Below, piece by piece: positions 1 through 7,155 of a stretch of 48,553 nt of DNA. Source of the DNA: Clostridium sp. 26_22 (GTDB taxonomy: Bacteria > Bacillota > Clostridia > TANB77 > CAG-508). The stretch spans positions 1-48,553 of the forward strand of contig MNRP01000052.1 of NCBI GenBank assembly GCA_001916005.1, in the 5' to 3' direction. The notes under the pieces were generated by a model, which was not told the DNA's origin, ran no database searches, and saw only the letters and a list, made by a program, of their open reading frames with translations. Within the stretch, counting starts at the first letter, position 1. Each line of letters begins with the position of its first letter. A program made the position numbers and the translations under genes.

Positions 1-100
1 TAAGGTAGTAAGATTCCATGTAGACGACATGGTGATAGGTTGGAGGTGTAAGTGCAGTAATGCATTAAGCTGACCAATACTAATAAATCGAGGGCTTAAA
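1..100 (+). rRNA. 23S rRNA, 3' end (partial)
   Basis: The window opens inside the last ~100 nt of a large-subunit rRNA. The segments reading AGCTGACC..TACTAATAA and TCGAGGGCTTAA match the universal 3' end of bacterial 23S rRNA. The 5' part lies before the window. The exact 3' terminus is estimated from the conserved GGGCTTAA. It is followed by an A/T-rich spacer without a tRNA, then a separate promoter and the 5S gene. Confidence 0.9.
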
Positions 101-224
101 CACAAAAAAGTTAAGAAAAAATCGGAAAAAAGTTCTAAAACTAATATTTCATCTATGTATTTTTGAATGTGCTAGATATTTTATGAATAAAAATAAAAAA
201 AGTGCAAAAAATATTAAAAACTAC

Positions 225-253
225 TTGCAAAAAAATAATTTATATAGTATAAT
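225..253 (+). promoter_or_regulatory. Sigma-A promoter for 5S rRNA and tRNA-Asn
   Basis: TTGCAA at 225-230 and TATAAT at 248-253 are separated by 17 nt. This is a near-consensus housekeeping promoter about 30 nt upstream of the 5S gene, so 5S and tRNA-Asn can be transcribed without the upstream 16S-23S transcript. Confidence 0.65.
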
Positions 254-282
254 GCAAAAGTAGTTAAAAGAGTTATCAATTT

Positions 283-415
283 TCTGGTAATGATGACACT
301 TAGGGTAATACCTGTTCCCATTCCGAACACAGAAGTCAAGCCTAAATGTGCCGAAAATACTTGCGGGTTACCCTGCTGGCGGGTTACCCTGCTGGGAAGA
401 TAGGTTGTTGCCAGA
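283..415 (+). rRNA. rrf: 5S rRNA with 16-nt tandem duplication
   Basis: The 5' TCTGGTAA and 3' TTGCCAGA ends pair to form helix I, and the internal CCATTCCGAACACAGAAGTC block is the conserved 5S core. The gene is 133 nt, whereas bacterial 5S is normally near 117. The excess is exactly a perfect tandem copy of a 16-nt unit (363-378 and 379-394), which duplicates the small hairpin of the helix IV/loop region just before the conserved GGGAAGATAGG. With one copy removed the molecule is ordinary. It could be a tolerated variant, a non-functional copy or an assembly artefact. Confidence 0.9.
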
Positions 416-427
416 TTTAATATAAAT

Positions 428-503
428 TCCTCTTTAGCTCAGTTGGTAGAGCGCTCGGCTGTTAACCGATAGGTCGTTGGTTCGAGTCCAACAAGAGGAG
501 CCA
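428..503 (+). tRNA. tRNA-Asn (anticodon GTT)
   Basis: A full cloverleaf can be drawn: acceptor TCCTCTT/AAGAGGA with discriminator G and encoded CCA (501-503), D-arm GCTC..GAGC, anticodon loop CTGTTAA giving GTT, and a GTTCGAG-type T loop. It lies 12 nt after the 5S gene, ends at a rho-independent terminator and is probably co-transcribed with 5S. Confidence 0.96.
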
Positions 504-505
504 AT

Positions 506-542
506 AAAAAGATTTGTAAATTTAATTTACAAATCTTTTTTT
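506..542 (+). terminator. Rho-independent terminator after tRNA-Asn
   Basis: The inverted repeat AAAGATTTGTAAA / TTTACAAATCTTT is followed by a T-run. It ends the rRNA/tRNA transcript. Confidence 0.85.
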
Positions 543-589
543 ATAATTAAAAACAATAAAATTATATAAAATTAATAGCAATATACAAA

Positions 590-622
590 TAAAAAGAACC
601 GATAATAAGTAGTTATCGGTTC
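590..622 (-). terminator. Terminator of spoIIID
   Basis: On the - strand, GAACCGATAA and TTATCGGTTC form a 10-bp stem followed by TTTTT, about 30 nt past the spoIIID stop codon. Confidence 0.8.
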
Positions 623-650
623 AGATAGCTTAAAAAAAGCCATAAAGTCA

Positions 651-881
651 TTAAGATTGCATCTTTAGATATTTGTTCTTAGTAGCTTGACCACCACGAA
701 TATGACGTTCAGCTTTATTCTTATCAAGTCTCATTCGTGAAATTGGATTAGGACTAACTTTTGCAATATACTCATAAACAGTACTTTTAGAGATAAAAAA
801 AACTTTAGCAGTTTCCCGTACAGTTGTATCATGTGTATTGAAGTAATTAACTACTTCATTAACAAAATTCATATCGCGCAT
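651..881 (-). CDS. spoIIID: Stage III sporulation transcriptional regulator SpoIIID
   Basis: Small DNA-binding protein (76 aa) of the mother-cell sporulation programme. In Bacillus it activates or represses SigE-dependent genes and is needed for sigK expression. Residues about 19-39 (TTVRETAKVF..SKSTVYEY) form the helix-turn-helix and match SpoIIID, and the C-terminal RHIRGGQATKNKY is the family's basic tail (RHLRGGEATKLKY in B. subtilis). I start at ATG 881 because GGAGG lies 5 nt upstream; a longer TTG start at 893 would overlap that site. Codon use is unlike the neighbours: arginine is CGC, CGG, CGA, CGT and AGA, and third positions are T-rich. Codon 22 is one of only two in-frame CGG codons in the window that sit in an uninterrupted reading frame, at a conserved Arg. 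Confidence 0.93.
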   Translation of the reverse strand: MRDMNFVNEVVNYFNTHDTTVRETAKVFFISKSTVYEYIAKVSPNPISRMRLDKNKAERHIRGGQATKNKYLKMQS

Positions 882-997
882 AACTACCTCCAAGCTAAAA
901 CAAATTATTATAAAAACGATACAACACTATAATATTACAAAAATAAAAATATATAACAAAAAGATTATGAAAAAGCAATAAAATTATATATAAAACA

Positions 998-1026
998 TTG
1001 TATTTTTATAAAAAAATATATATAAT
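998..1026 (+). promoter_or_regulatory. Sigma-A promoter of murI
   Basis: TTGTAT at 998-1003, a 17-nt spacer and TATAAT at 1021-1026. The predicted transcript starts near 1033, giving a short leader before the TTG start at 1058. Confidence 0.65.
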
Positions 1027-1057
1027 AGAATAACAAAAAATAATAAAGGTGATAAAA

Positions 1058-1813
1058 TTGAACAATAACAAAATAGGAATTTTTGACTCAGGAATTGGTG
1101 GAGTAACAGTATTAAAAGAAATAATAAAAGTTTTACCAAATGAAGACATATATTATTTTAGTGATTCCAAAAACAATCCATATGGCGATAAAACAGATAA
1201 AGAAATATTAGAAATTTGTAATAACATTGTAGAAATATTATTAAAAGAAAATTGTAAGGCAATAGTAATTGCATGTAATACAGCAAGTGCTAAGGCTGCT
1301 ACAAAATTAAGAGAAAAATATGCAGATATACCAATAATAGCAATAGAACCTGCATATAAAATGGTTTATGACTTTGCATATGATAAAAAAACATTGGTAA
1401 TGGCTACAAAAGGAACAATAGAAAGTGAAAAATTCCATAAATTATACAATAAATATAATAACCATAATACTGAATTGCTAGAATGTATTGGACTAGCAGA
1501 TATAATAGAAGAAGGGAACGAACAAAAAATAAAAGAATATTTAAAAGAAAATCTTTCCGAATATAAGGGAGATGTTAAAAATGTAGTTTTAGGGTGCACA
1601 CATTATCCTTTAATTGAAAAAAAAATAAAAGAAGTATTAGGAGATGTAGAATTCTTTAATGGGGCAGCTAGTTTATCAAAACATTTAAAAGATATTTTAA
1701 TAGAAAAGAATTTAATTAACGATAAAAGAGAAGAGGGAATTATAGAATTTGTAGACTCAAGTAATTTAATACAAAAAAGAGAAAGATTTTATAAATATTT
1801 AAAAAATAATTAA
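1058..1813 (+). CDS. murI: Glutamate racemase
   Basis: Interconverts L- and D-glutamate, supplying D-Glu for the peptidoglycan stem peptide in the cytoplasm. The 251 residues show IFDSGIGG at the N-terminus, SDSKNNPYG, and the two catalytic cysteines in IACNTAS (about residue 73) and LGCTHYPL (about residue 180), all in the right order and spacing. The start is taken as TTG 1058, because AAAGGTG (1045-1051) lies 6 nt before it, the same spacing this genome uses before ATG at clpC. A GTG at 1049 lies inside that Shine-Dalgarno site. The gene is a single unit with its own promoter and a strong terminator. Confidence 0.95.
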   Translation: MNNNKIGIFDSGIGGVTVLKEIIKVLPNEDIYYFSDSKNNPYGDKTDKEILEICNNIVEILLKENCKAIVIACNTASAKAATKLREKYADIPIIAIEPAYKMVYDFAYDKKTLVMATKGTIESEKFHKLYNKYNNHNTELLECIGLADIIEEGNEQKIKEYLKENLSEYKGDVKNVVLGCTHYPLIEKKIKEVLGDVEFFNGAASLSKHLKDILIEKNLINDKREEGIIEFVDSSNLIQKRERFYKYLKNN

Positions 1814-1854
1814 AAAACTTATATAGAATGTAGAATATTCTATATAAGTTTTTT
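1812..1854. terminator. Bidirectional terminator between murI and the convergent small gene
   Basis: A perfect 18-bp stem (1812-1829 with 1837-1854) around a 7-nt loop. It carries an A-run on the left and a T-run on the right, so it can end murI on the + strand and the convergent gene on the - strand. Confidence 0.85.
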
Positions 1855-1859
1855 ATTAA

Positions 1860-2093
1860 TCAACTTTTAATAATGAAAAAATTATTTTCATCTTTACTTC
1901 CGATCAATTTGTAACCCAATAATTTATATATCTTTTTTACTGTGCGGATATTATCATCAGTATTAGGGTAAACCTTCAAAATTTCTGGAAAATTTTCAGT
2001 TTCTATGTTCTTATACAGAGATTCTAAAAGTTCCAATTTTGTTGGATTGTTCTCAAATGTCTTCCGAAGTTTTTCAATGTCTGGCCTATTCAT
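1860..2093 (-). CDS. Hypothetical small protein
   Basis: 77 residues beginning MNRPDIEKLRKTF, charged, predicted helical, with no signal peptide or membrane segment. I do not recognise a family. The ATG at 2093 has GAGGAGGG 8 nt upstream, a good ribosome site, which favours it over the in-frame ATG at 2111 that lies inside that site. A TATAAT-like box lies further upstream on the same strand. Arginine codons are AGG, CGG (codon 10, 2066-2064) and CGC, in contrast to the near-exclusive AGA of the + strand genes, so it may be acquired or under different codon constraints. It is convergent with murI and shares its terminator. Confidence 0.6.
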   Translation of the reverse strand: MNRPDIEKLRKTFENNPTKLELLESLYKNIETENFPEILKVYPNTDDNIRTVKKIYKLLGYKLIGSKDENNFFIIKS

Positions 2094-2182
2094 AAAGAAT
2101 GCCCTCCTCATATAATAATTAATAAAAATATTATATCATAACAAAGCAAAAAAGAAAAGAGAAAAAATGTTCGTAAAAACTA

Positions 2183-2211
2183 TTGACAAAACAAAATAAA
2201 AAATATATAAT
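2183..2211 (+). promoter_or_regulatory. Consensus sigma-A promoter of recN
   Basis: TTGACA at 2183-2188, a 17-nt spacer and TATAAT at 2206-2211, a full consensus match. It lies 43 nt before the recN start. Confidence 0.75.
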
Positions 2212-2254
2212 CAGACCGAACAAAAATTTTATTTATTTTTTAGGAGGTCTGATT

Positions 2255-3886
2255 ATGATAACAACATTACACATAAAGAATATAGGAATAATAGATGATT
2301 TAAGCATAGATTTAAATAATGGATTAAATGTATTAACTGGAGAAACTGGGGCTGGAAAAACATTAATAATAGATTCATTAGGAATAATATCAGGAGGAAG
2401 ATTTTCTAAAGAAATGATAAGAAAAGGTGAAACAAATTCATTTGTAGAAATTTGTATGTATGAACCAGAAAATGAAAATTCAATAGAGGGAAATATAATT
2501 GTCTCAAGAGAGATTAATTCAAATGGAAGAAATATGTGCAAAATAAATGGAAGAATGGTAACTGTAAATGAACTTAAAAATTTTATGAGTAAATTTATAG
2601 AAATTCACGGTCAAAATGACAATCAAAGTTTATTAGACAATAAATTTCATTTAAAATATTTAGATGGATTCATTGGAGAGGAATTATTAAAATATAAACA
2701 AGAATATAAAGAAAACTACACAAGATATATAGAGATAAAACAAGAATTAAAAGCAAACTATGGAGATGAAAAAGAAAGAGAGAGAAAATTAGATTTATTA
2801 AAATATCAATTTAACGAAATAGAAGAAGCAGACCTAAAAGAAAAAGAAGAAGAAGAACTTGAAGAAAAAAGAAAAATTATGCTAAACTCAGAAAAAATAT
2901 CAAATAGTTTAAACGAAGCAGATGAAGCAATTGGAGAGAGTAGTATAGATAGTATAAACTTAGCTATAAGAGCTATGGAAAAAATAGAGGGAATAGATAC
3001 AAAATATGAAGCAATTACAAGCAATCTAAAAAATATATATTATGACCTTCAAGAATTATCAAGAGATATCTCAAATGAAAAAGAAGATATTTATTTTGAT
3101 GAACAAGAAAGAAATGAAGTAGAAGAGAGATTAGATTTAATATATTCTTTAAAAAGAAAATATGGTAATAATATTTTAGAAATATTAAATTATAAAGAAG
3201 AGATAGAAAAAGAAATACAACACATAGAAAACTTAGATGACTATAACCGAAAATTAAAAAAAGAATTGAAACAAATAAAAGAGAAAATGACAAAACTAGC
3301 TATAAATATTCATAATTTAAGAAAAGAATATGCAAAAGTTTTAGGAATAAATATAAACAAAATATTAGAAGACTTAGAAATGAAAAATGCAAAAATAAAT
3401 ATACATGTAGATTATAAAGAAGAAGAATTTTTCGAGAACGGAAAAGATGAAATAGAGTTTTATATAACAACTAACTTAGGAGAAGATGAAAAACAATTAT
3501 CAAAAATAGCATCTGGTGGAGAAATGTCTAGAATCATGTTAGCTATTAAAAAAGTATTAGCAGATACAGATAAAATGCCAGTATTAATTTTTGATGAAAT
3601 AGATACAGGAATAAGTGGGAAAGCAGCAAATGCCGTTGCCGAAAAGTTAAATAGCATATCAAAAAATCATCAAGTATTATGTATTTCACATTTACCAAGC
3701 ATTGCAGCATCTGCAGATTATAATTATTTTATAAGTAAAAAAGTTTTAAATGATAGAACAAATACAAATATAAAATTATTAAATGAAGAGGAAACAATAA
3801 AAGAAATTGCAAGAATTTCATCTGGAGAAATAAATGAAGCAACAATACAATATGCAACACAATTAAGAAATAAAAAGGCTTGTTAG
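2255..3886 (+). CDS. recN: DNA repair protein RecN
   Basis: SMC-like ATPase that acts early at DNA double-strand breaks, tethering ends for RecA-dependent repair. 543 residues, normal for the family. The N-terminal half-ATPase carries Walker A GETGAGKT (about residues 29-36). A long, Lys/Glu-rich coiled coil follows (about 150-370). The C-terminal half has the ABC signature ASGGEMSR (about 418-425) and Walker B VLIFDEIDTG (about 443-452). ATG 2255 is preceded by AGGAGG at a 7-nt distance; reading upstream of it would enter the promoter. Its own consensus promoter suggests strong expression. No complete SOS box was found. Confidence 0.95.
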   Translation: MITTLHIKNIGIIDDLSIDLNNGLNVLTGETGAGKTLIIDSLGIISGGRFSKEMIRKGETNSFVEICMYEPENENSIEGNIIVSREINSNGRNMCKINGRMVTVNELKNFMSKFIEIHGQNDNQSLLDNKFHLKYLDGFIGEELLKYKQEYKENYTRYIEIKQELKANYGDEKERERKLDLLKYQFNEIEEADLKEKEEEELEEKRKIMLNSEKISNSLNEADEAIGESSIDSINLAIRAMEKIEGIDTKYEAITSNLKNIYYDLQELSRDISNEKEDIYFDEQERNEVEERLDLIYSLKRKYGNNILEILNYKEEIEKEIQHIENLDDYNRKLKKELKQIKEKMTKLAINIHNLRKEYAKVLGININKILEDLEMKNAKINIHVDYKEEEFFENGKDEIEFYITTNLGEDEKQLSKIASGGEMSRIMLAIKKVLADTDKMPVLIFDEIDTGISGKAANAVAEKLNSISKNHQVLCISHLPSIAASADYNYFISKKVLNDRTNTNIKLLNEEETIKEIARISSGEINEATIQYATQLRNKKAC

Positions 3887-3964
3887 AAAATTACAATTAT
3901 AAAAAATGTATAAAACTATAAAAATTAGAGTAAAATATTACCAAAACGAAAGGTGGTATTTTAT

Positions 3965-5242
3965 ATGAAAGATTTCTTAGAAATAAAAAACATAGAGGCA
4001 TTAGAAGTATTAGATTCAAGAGGAAATCCAACAGTTCAAGTTGAAGTTGTAACAGATGGTGGATTTTCAGGTGTTGCATTAGTTCCATCAGGAGCATCAA
4101 CAGGAAGTTTTGAAGCAGTAGAACTTAGAGACAATGACAAAAATAGATTTATGGGAAAAGGCGTAAGCAAAGCAGTAGAAAATGTAAATAAAAAAATCAC
4201 AAAAAAACTAATAGGTATGAATGTATATGACCAAAGAAATATAGATAGAACATTAATAGAATTAGATGACACATTAAATAAATCAAACTTGGGTGCAAAT
4301 GCAATATTAGGAGTTTCTCTTGCGGTTGCAAAAGCATCTGCCAATTCATTAGGAATGGAGTTATACAATTATATAGGGGGAGTAAATGCAAATAAATTAC
4401 CAGTTCCAATGATGAACATTCTAAATGGAGGAAAACATTCAGATAATAATATAAATATACAAGAATTTATGATAATGCCTGTTGGAGATATTACATTTTC
4501 TGAAAGACTAAAAAGAGGAGTAGAAGTATATCATACATTAAAAAAAGTTTTAAAAGAAAAAGGTCATTCAGTTGGAGTTGGAGATGAAGGGGGATTTGCA
4601 CCAGACTTAAAAAATGAAGAAGAAGCCTTGGATTCAATTATGGAAGCAATACAAAAAGCGGGATATGAACCGGGAAAAGACATATGTTTAGCCTTGGATG
4701 TTGCAAGTACAGAAATGTATGATGAAGCTCAAAAAATTGGAAAAGATGGTTATTATTTTTGGAAAACAGATATATTCAAAACAAAAGCAGAGATGATAGA
4801 ATATATTGTAGAATTAACACAAAAATATCCAATAATTTCAATAGAAGATGGATTAGCTGAAGAAGATTGGGAAGCCTGGGAAGAATTAACACAAAAATTG
4901 GGAAATAAAGTACAACTTGTTGGAGATGATTTATTTGTAACAAATATAAAAAGATTACAGAGAGGAATAAAGGAGCATGTAGCAAATGCAATCTTAATTA
5001 AACCAAACCAAATAGGAACACTTACAGAAACACTAGAAACTATACAAGAAGCAAAAGAAAATGGTTATAAAACAATAATTTCACATAGATCTGGAGAAAC
5101 AGAAGATACAACTATTGCAGATTTAGCAGTAGCAATAAATGCTGGACAAATAAAAACAGGAGCTCCATGTAGAACTGATAGAGTAGCCAAATATAATAGA
5201 CTTTTAAATATTGAAAATCAACTAATGATAGATAATCAATAG
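3965..5242 (+). CDS. eno: Enolase (phosphopyruvate hydratase)
   Basis: Converts 2-phosphoglycerate to phosphoenolpyruvate in glycolysis. 425 residues, full length. Visible family signatures are SRGNPTVQVEV at the N-terminus, GASTGSFEAVELRD, the catalytic-Glu segment GDEGGFAPD (about residue 205), the Mg-binding SIEDGLAEEDW and DDLFVTN, and the C-terminal signature LIKPNQIGT with SHRSGETED. The ATG at 3965 has AAAGGTGG 8 nt upstream. It is 78 nt downstream of recN; I see no clear terminator between them and no convincing promoter, so partial co-transcription is possible. Confidence 0.97.
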   Translation: MKDFLEIKNIEALEVLDSRGNPTVQVEVVTDGGFSGVALVPSGASTGSFEAVELRDNDKNRFMGKGVSKAVENVNKKITKKLIGMNVYDQRNIDRTLIELDDTLNKSNLGANAILGVSLAVAKASANSLGMELYNYIGGVNANKLPVPMMNILNGGKHSDNNINIQEFMIMPVGDITFSERLKRGVEVYHTLKKVLKEKGHSVGVGDEGGFAPDLKNEEEALDSIMEAIQKAGYEPGKDICLALDVASTEMYDEAQKIGKDGYYFWKTDIFKTKAEMIEYIVELTQKYPIISIEDGLAEEDWEAWEELTQKLGNKVQLVGDDLFVTNIKRLQRGIKEHVANAILIKPNQIGTLTETLETIQEAKENGYKTIISHRSGETEDTTIADLAVAINAGQIKTGAPCRTDRVAKYNRLLNIENQLMIDNQ

Positions 5243-5290
5243 AAATATAAGATATGATAAGCTAATATAATAAAAGAAAATATAAAATAA

Positions 5291-5339
5291 CAAAGAAGTC
5301 AAAAGAAGAATTATTATTCAACTCTTCTTTGACTTCTTT
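5291..5339. terminator. Long hairpin between eno and the convergent small gene
   Basis: AAAGAAGTCAAA..GAAGAA pairs with TCTTCTTTGACTTCTTT. The hairpin covers the stop codon of the - strand gene and is followed on the - strand by a T-rich run, so it probably terminates that gene. On the + strand the T-tail is weak, so it may end eno only partly. Confidence 0.55.
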
Positions 5340-5575
5340 CATTATTATTAGAACTAGAATTGCACATTTTTTCATATTCTTTGCATTTTATTTTATAATC
5401 CATTTGCATACATAAATATCTATAATAACAATAAGCCTGTTCATATTGAGCCATAGGATTAAACATAGGGTCTCTATATAAATCATTCATATCAGCAGAA
5501 TTGTTCATTCCGCATTTGCTGTTGAAACATAGCATAATCCATAAAAGGAGGCATATTATTAAAATCTTTTTCCAC
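5314..5575 (-). CDS. Small Cys/Tyr/Met-rich protein split by a +1 shift at a CGG codon
   Basis: Two reading frames make one sensible protein. From GTG 5575 (GGAG 9 nt upstream; ATG 5584 is an alternative) the first frame reads MEKDFNNMPPFMDYAMFQQQM, then meets CGG at 5512-5510 and would stop soon after. Skipping the C gives GGA and continues GMNNSADMNDLYRDPMF..AQYEQAYCYYRYLC..CKEYEKMC to the stop at 5314, about 86 residues in all. The composition (Met, Tyr, Cys, Asn) and its place next to ylbJ recall small spore-coat proteins, but I recognise no family. The frame change could be recoding, mutation or an assembly error. Confidence 0.55.
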
Positions 5576-5644
5576 AACAACCATCTCCAATCATCTAATA
5601 TTAATAGATTTTATTCAAAATAAATTTTAATATTCATAAAGCTC

Positions 5645-6703
5645 TTACAAATTGAAATTAAAAAAAGGAAAAAAATTCATAAAAATAAAAGTATAAAATC
5701 CTGCCAAAAATCCATGTAATAATTTTCCATAAAAATAAGGTTTTATAGAAAGGTCTGTTTTTGAAGTTATACTCAAAACTTGTAGTAATACAGATAAACC
5801 ACCAAAACCAAGTAAAAATGCAGTTAAAACAATATTAATAGAAATAGCTTTAATATGAATATTAGAGATTATACTTATACCATTAGTAATTTCAAGCAAA
5901 CCAGTAAGAATTCCATAAATAAAAGAAGAGTCAATATGTATAAAATCAAATAAAGGAGTAAAAATATAAACTAGACTATTTAAAATTCCACTTGATTTTA
6001 AAATTGAAATTATACTAGAAAAAATAACTACGAAACCACCAATCATTAAAACTGTAGAAATACTATTTGTAATACTTTTGCCTAAAACTTCGCCTAAATT
6101 AGAAAATGTAACATTTTTATTTTTATTAAAACTAGATTTTTTATTTATGTCAGTATTAAAAGTAGAAGTATTAAATTTCCAAAATCTAAAAATAATTCCA
6201 ACCGTAATACAAGCTAAGATATGTGTTACAAGTAATAATAAACCAATTGTAGAATTGCCAAACATACTAATTCCAACAGTTCCAACAATAAATAATGGTC
6301 CTGAATTATTAGTAAAACTAAGTAATCTTTCACATTCCTCTTTAGAACAAATATTATTTTCTCTAAAACCACAAGCTATTTTAGCACCAACAGGGTAGCC
6401 ACTTATTAACCCCATTATAAATCCAAAAGCACCTTCACCTCTAATGTTAAATAATGGTTTCATTAATTTATTTAAAAATCTTCCTAATATATTAACAAAA
6501 TTTGTATGCATCAATAAATCTGTTGCAACAAAAAAAGGAAATAAAGAAGGTACTACCGAGTTTGCCCATAAAGAGAGTCCTTTTTTTATTGCAGGTAAAT
6601 TACTAGAGGAAAATAAGAGCAGACTACCAGCGAAAGCTAAGAAAATTAAAGTCAGTATATTTCGTTTTATTTTTATTATATAAAAATGAGATTTAGAAAA
6701 CAT
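5645..6703 (-). CDS. ylbJ: Sporulation integral membrane protein YlbJ
   Basis: Polytopic membrane protein needed for spore cortex formation in Bacillus. Nucleoside-transporter/gate-like fold; in related work the family is linked to spore core transport. 352 residues with about eight hydrophobic segments. The family blocks are present: LWANSVVPSLFPFF, the gate-like GLISGYPVGAK (about residues 97-107), LSFTNNSGPLFIVGTVG (about 128-144) and a second gate block near 240-290. GGTG lies a few bases before ATG 6703. It is transcribed towards the small Cys/Tyr-rich gene and away from the gene at 6799. Confidence 0.9.
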   Translation of the reverse strand: MFSKSHFYIIKIKRNILTLIFLAFAGSLLLFSSSNLPAIKKGLSLWANSVVPSLFPFFVATDLLMHTNFVNILGRFLNKLMKPLFNIRGEGAFGFIMGLISGYPVGAKIACGFRENNICSKEECERLLSFTNNSGPLFIVGTVGISMFGNSTIGLLLLVTHILACITVGIIFRFWKFNTSTFNTDINKKSSFNKNKNVTFSNLGEVLGKSITNSISTVLMIGGFVVIFSSIISILKSSGILNSLVYIFTPLFDFIHIDSSFIYGILTGLLEITNGISIISNIHIKAISINIVLTAFLLGFGGLSVLLQVLSITSKTDLSIKPYFYGKLLHGFLAGFYTFIFMNFFPFFNFNL

Positions 6704-6759
6704 ATAATCACCACATTAAAATATATGTATAAAACCAAAAAAATAGCACATACTTACAA

Positions 6760-6780
6760 TATGTTTGCATCACAAACATA
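6760..6780. repeat. Palindrome upstream of the 6799 gene
   Basis: TATGTTTG, a 5-nt gap and CAAACATA form a perfect 8-bp inverted repeat just before the ribosome-binding site of the following small gene, and within the divergent ylbJ/6799 intergenic region. It could be an operator or a leader hairpin; there is no T-run for a terminator. Confidence 0.45.
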
Positions 6781-6798
6781 GAAAGGTATGTTTTATTT

Positions 6799-6978
6799 AT
6801 GAATAAAAAAAATAAAAATAAAGACCTAGAAAACATGGAACTGGAGATAGGAGAGGACACAACAAAATATGGAGAATTCGTATCATCATATTTTGCATGG
6901 GTATCTTTACCAAAGCAAAAAGAAAAAGTTGAAAAATTAGAAAATATAACAAAAAATAAAGATAAAGAGAGAAATTAA
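6799..6978 (+). CDS. Small hypothetical protein (59 aa)
   Basis: ATG 6799 follows GAAAGG and encodes a highly charged 59-residue protein: a Lys/Asn start, a central acidic/aromatic part (LEIGEDTTKYGEF, then SSYFAWVSLPKQ) and a Lys/Glu-rich tail. No membrane segment or known family is seen. It sits alone between the divergent ylbJ and the CtsR-controlled operon. The coding call rests on the ribosome site, the A-ending codons typical of this genome, and the open frame. Confidence 0.5.
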   Translation: MNKKNKNKDLENMELEIGEDTTKYGEFVSSYFAWVSLPKQKEKVEKLENITKNKDKERN

Positions 6979-7017
6979 AAGAAAAAATAAGATGATATGA
7001 AAATTATTATCAAATAA

Positions 7018-7034
7018 GGTCAGAAAAGGTCAAA
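7018..7034 (+). promoter_or_regulatory. CtsR operator box 1
   Basis: GGTCAGA-AAA-GGTCAAA is a direct heptad repeat with a 3-nt spacer, one base off the CtsR consensus (RGTCAAA-NAN-RGTCAAA). It lies just upstream of the -35 box. Confidence 0.85.
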
Positions 7035-7042
7035 AACAAAAC

Positions 7043-7070
7043 TTGAAAAAACACTAAAAATTATTATAAT
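7043..7070 (+). promoter_or_regulatory. Sigma-A promoter of ctsR-mcsA-mcsB-clpC
   Basis: TTGAAA at 7043-7048, a 16-nt spacer and TATAAT at 7065-7070, flanked by the two CtsR boxes. The start of transcription would fall near 7077, just ahead of box 2. Confidence 0.75.
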
Positions 7071-7079
7071 AATATTATA

Positions 7080-7096
7080 GGTCAAAGAAAGTCAAA
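7080..7096 (+). promoter_or_regulatory. CtsR operator box 2
   Basis: GGTCAAA-GAA-AGTCAAA is a perfect match to the CtsR heptad repeat, placed at the expected transcription start so that bound CtsR would block initiation. Confidence 0.92.
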
Positions 7097-7155
7097 GACA
7101 AAAACATATTATAAATATTTAAGCAAACAAATAATTAATGGGGGGGACTGATAAA

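Noticed and set aside
2161..2230. Possible LexA/SOS box at recN (TGTTCG and CGAACA segments)
   Set aside because: The two half-sites are far apart on either side of the promoter and neither forms the CGAAC-N4-GTTCG palindrome.
3887..3964. Promoter or terminator between recN and eno
   Set aside because: TTACAA and TATAAA boxes are present but the spacing is 12 or 20 nt, and no stem with a T-run is visible.
5243..5300. Possible extra gene after eno
   Set aside because: Only A/T-rich spacer leading into the convergent hairpin; no ribosome site with an open frame.
6078..6683. Open frames on the + strand opposite ylbJ
   Set aside because: They lack ribosome sites and lie wholly opposite a clear membrane-protein gene; they are mirror frames caused by base composition.
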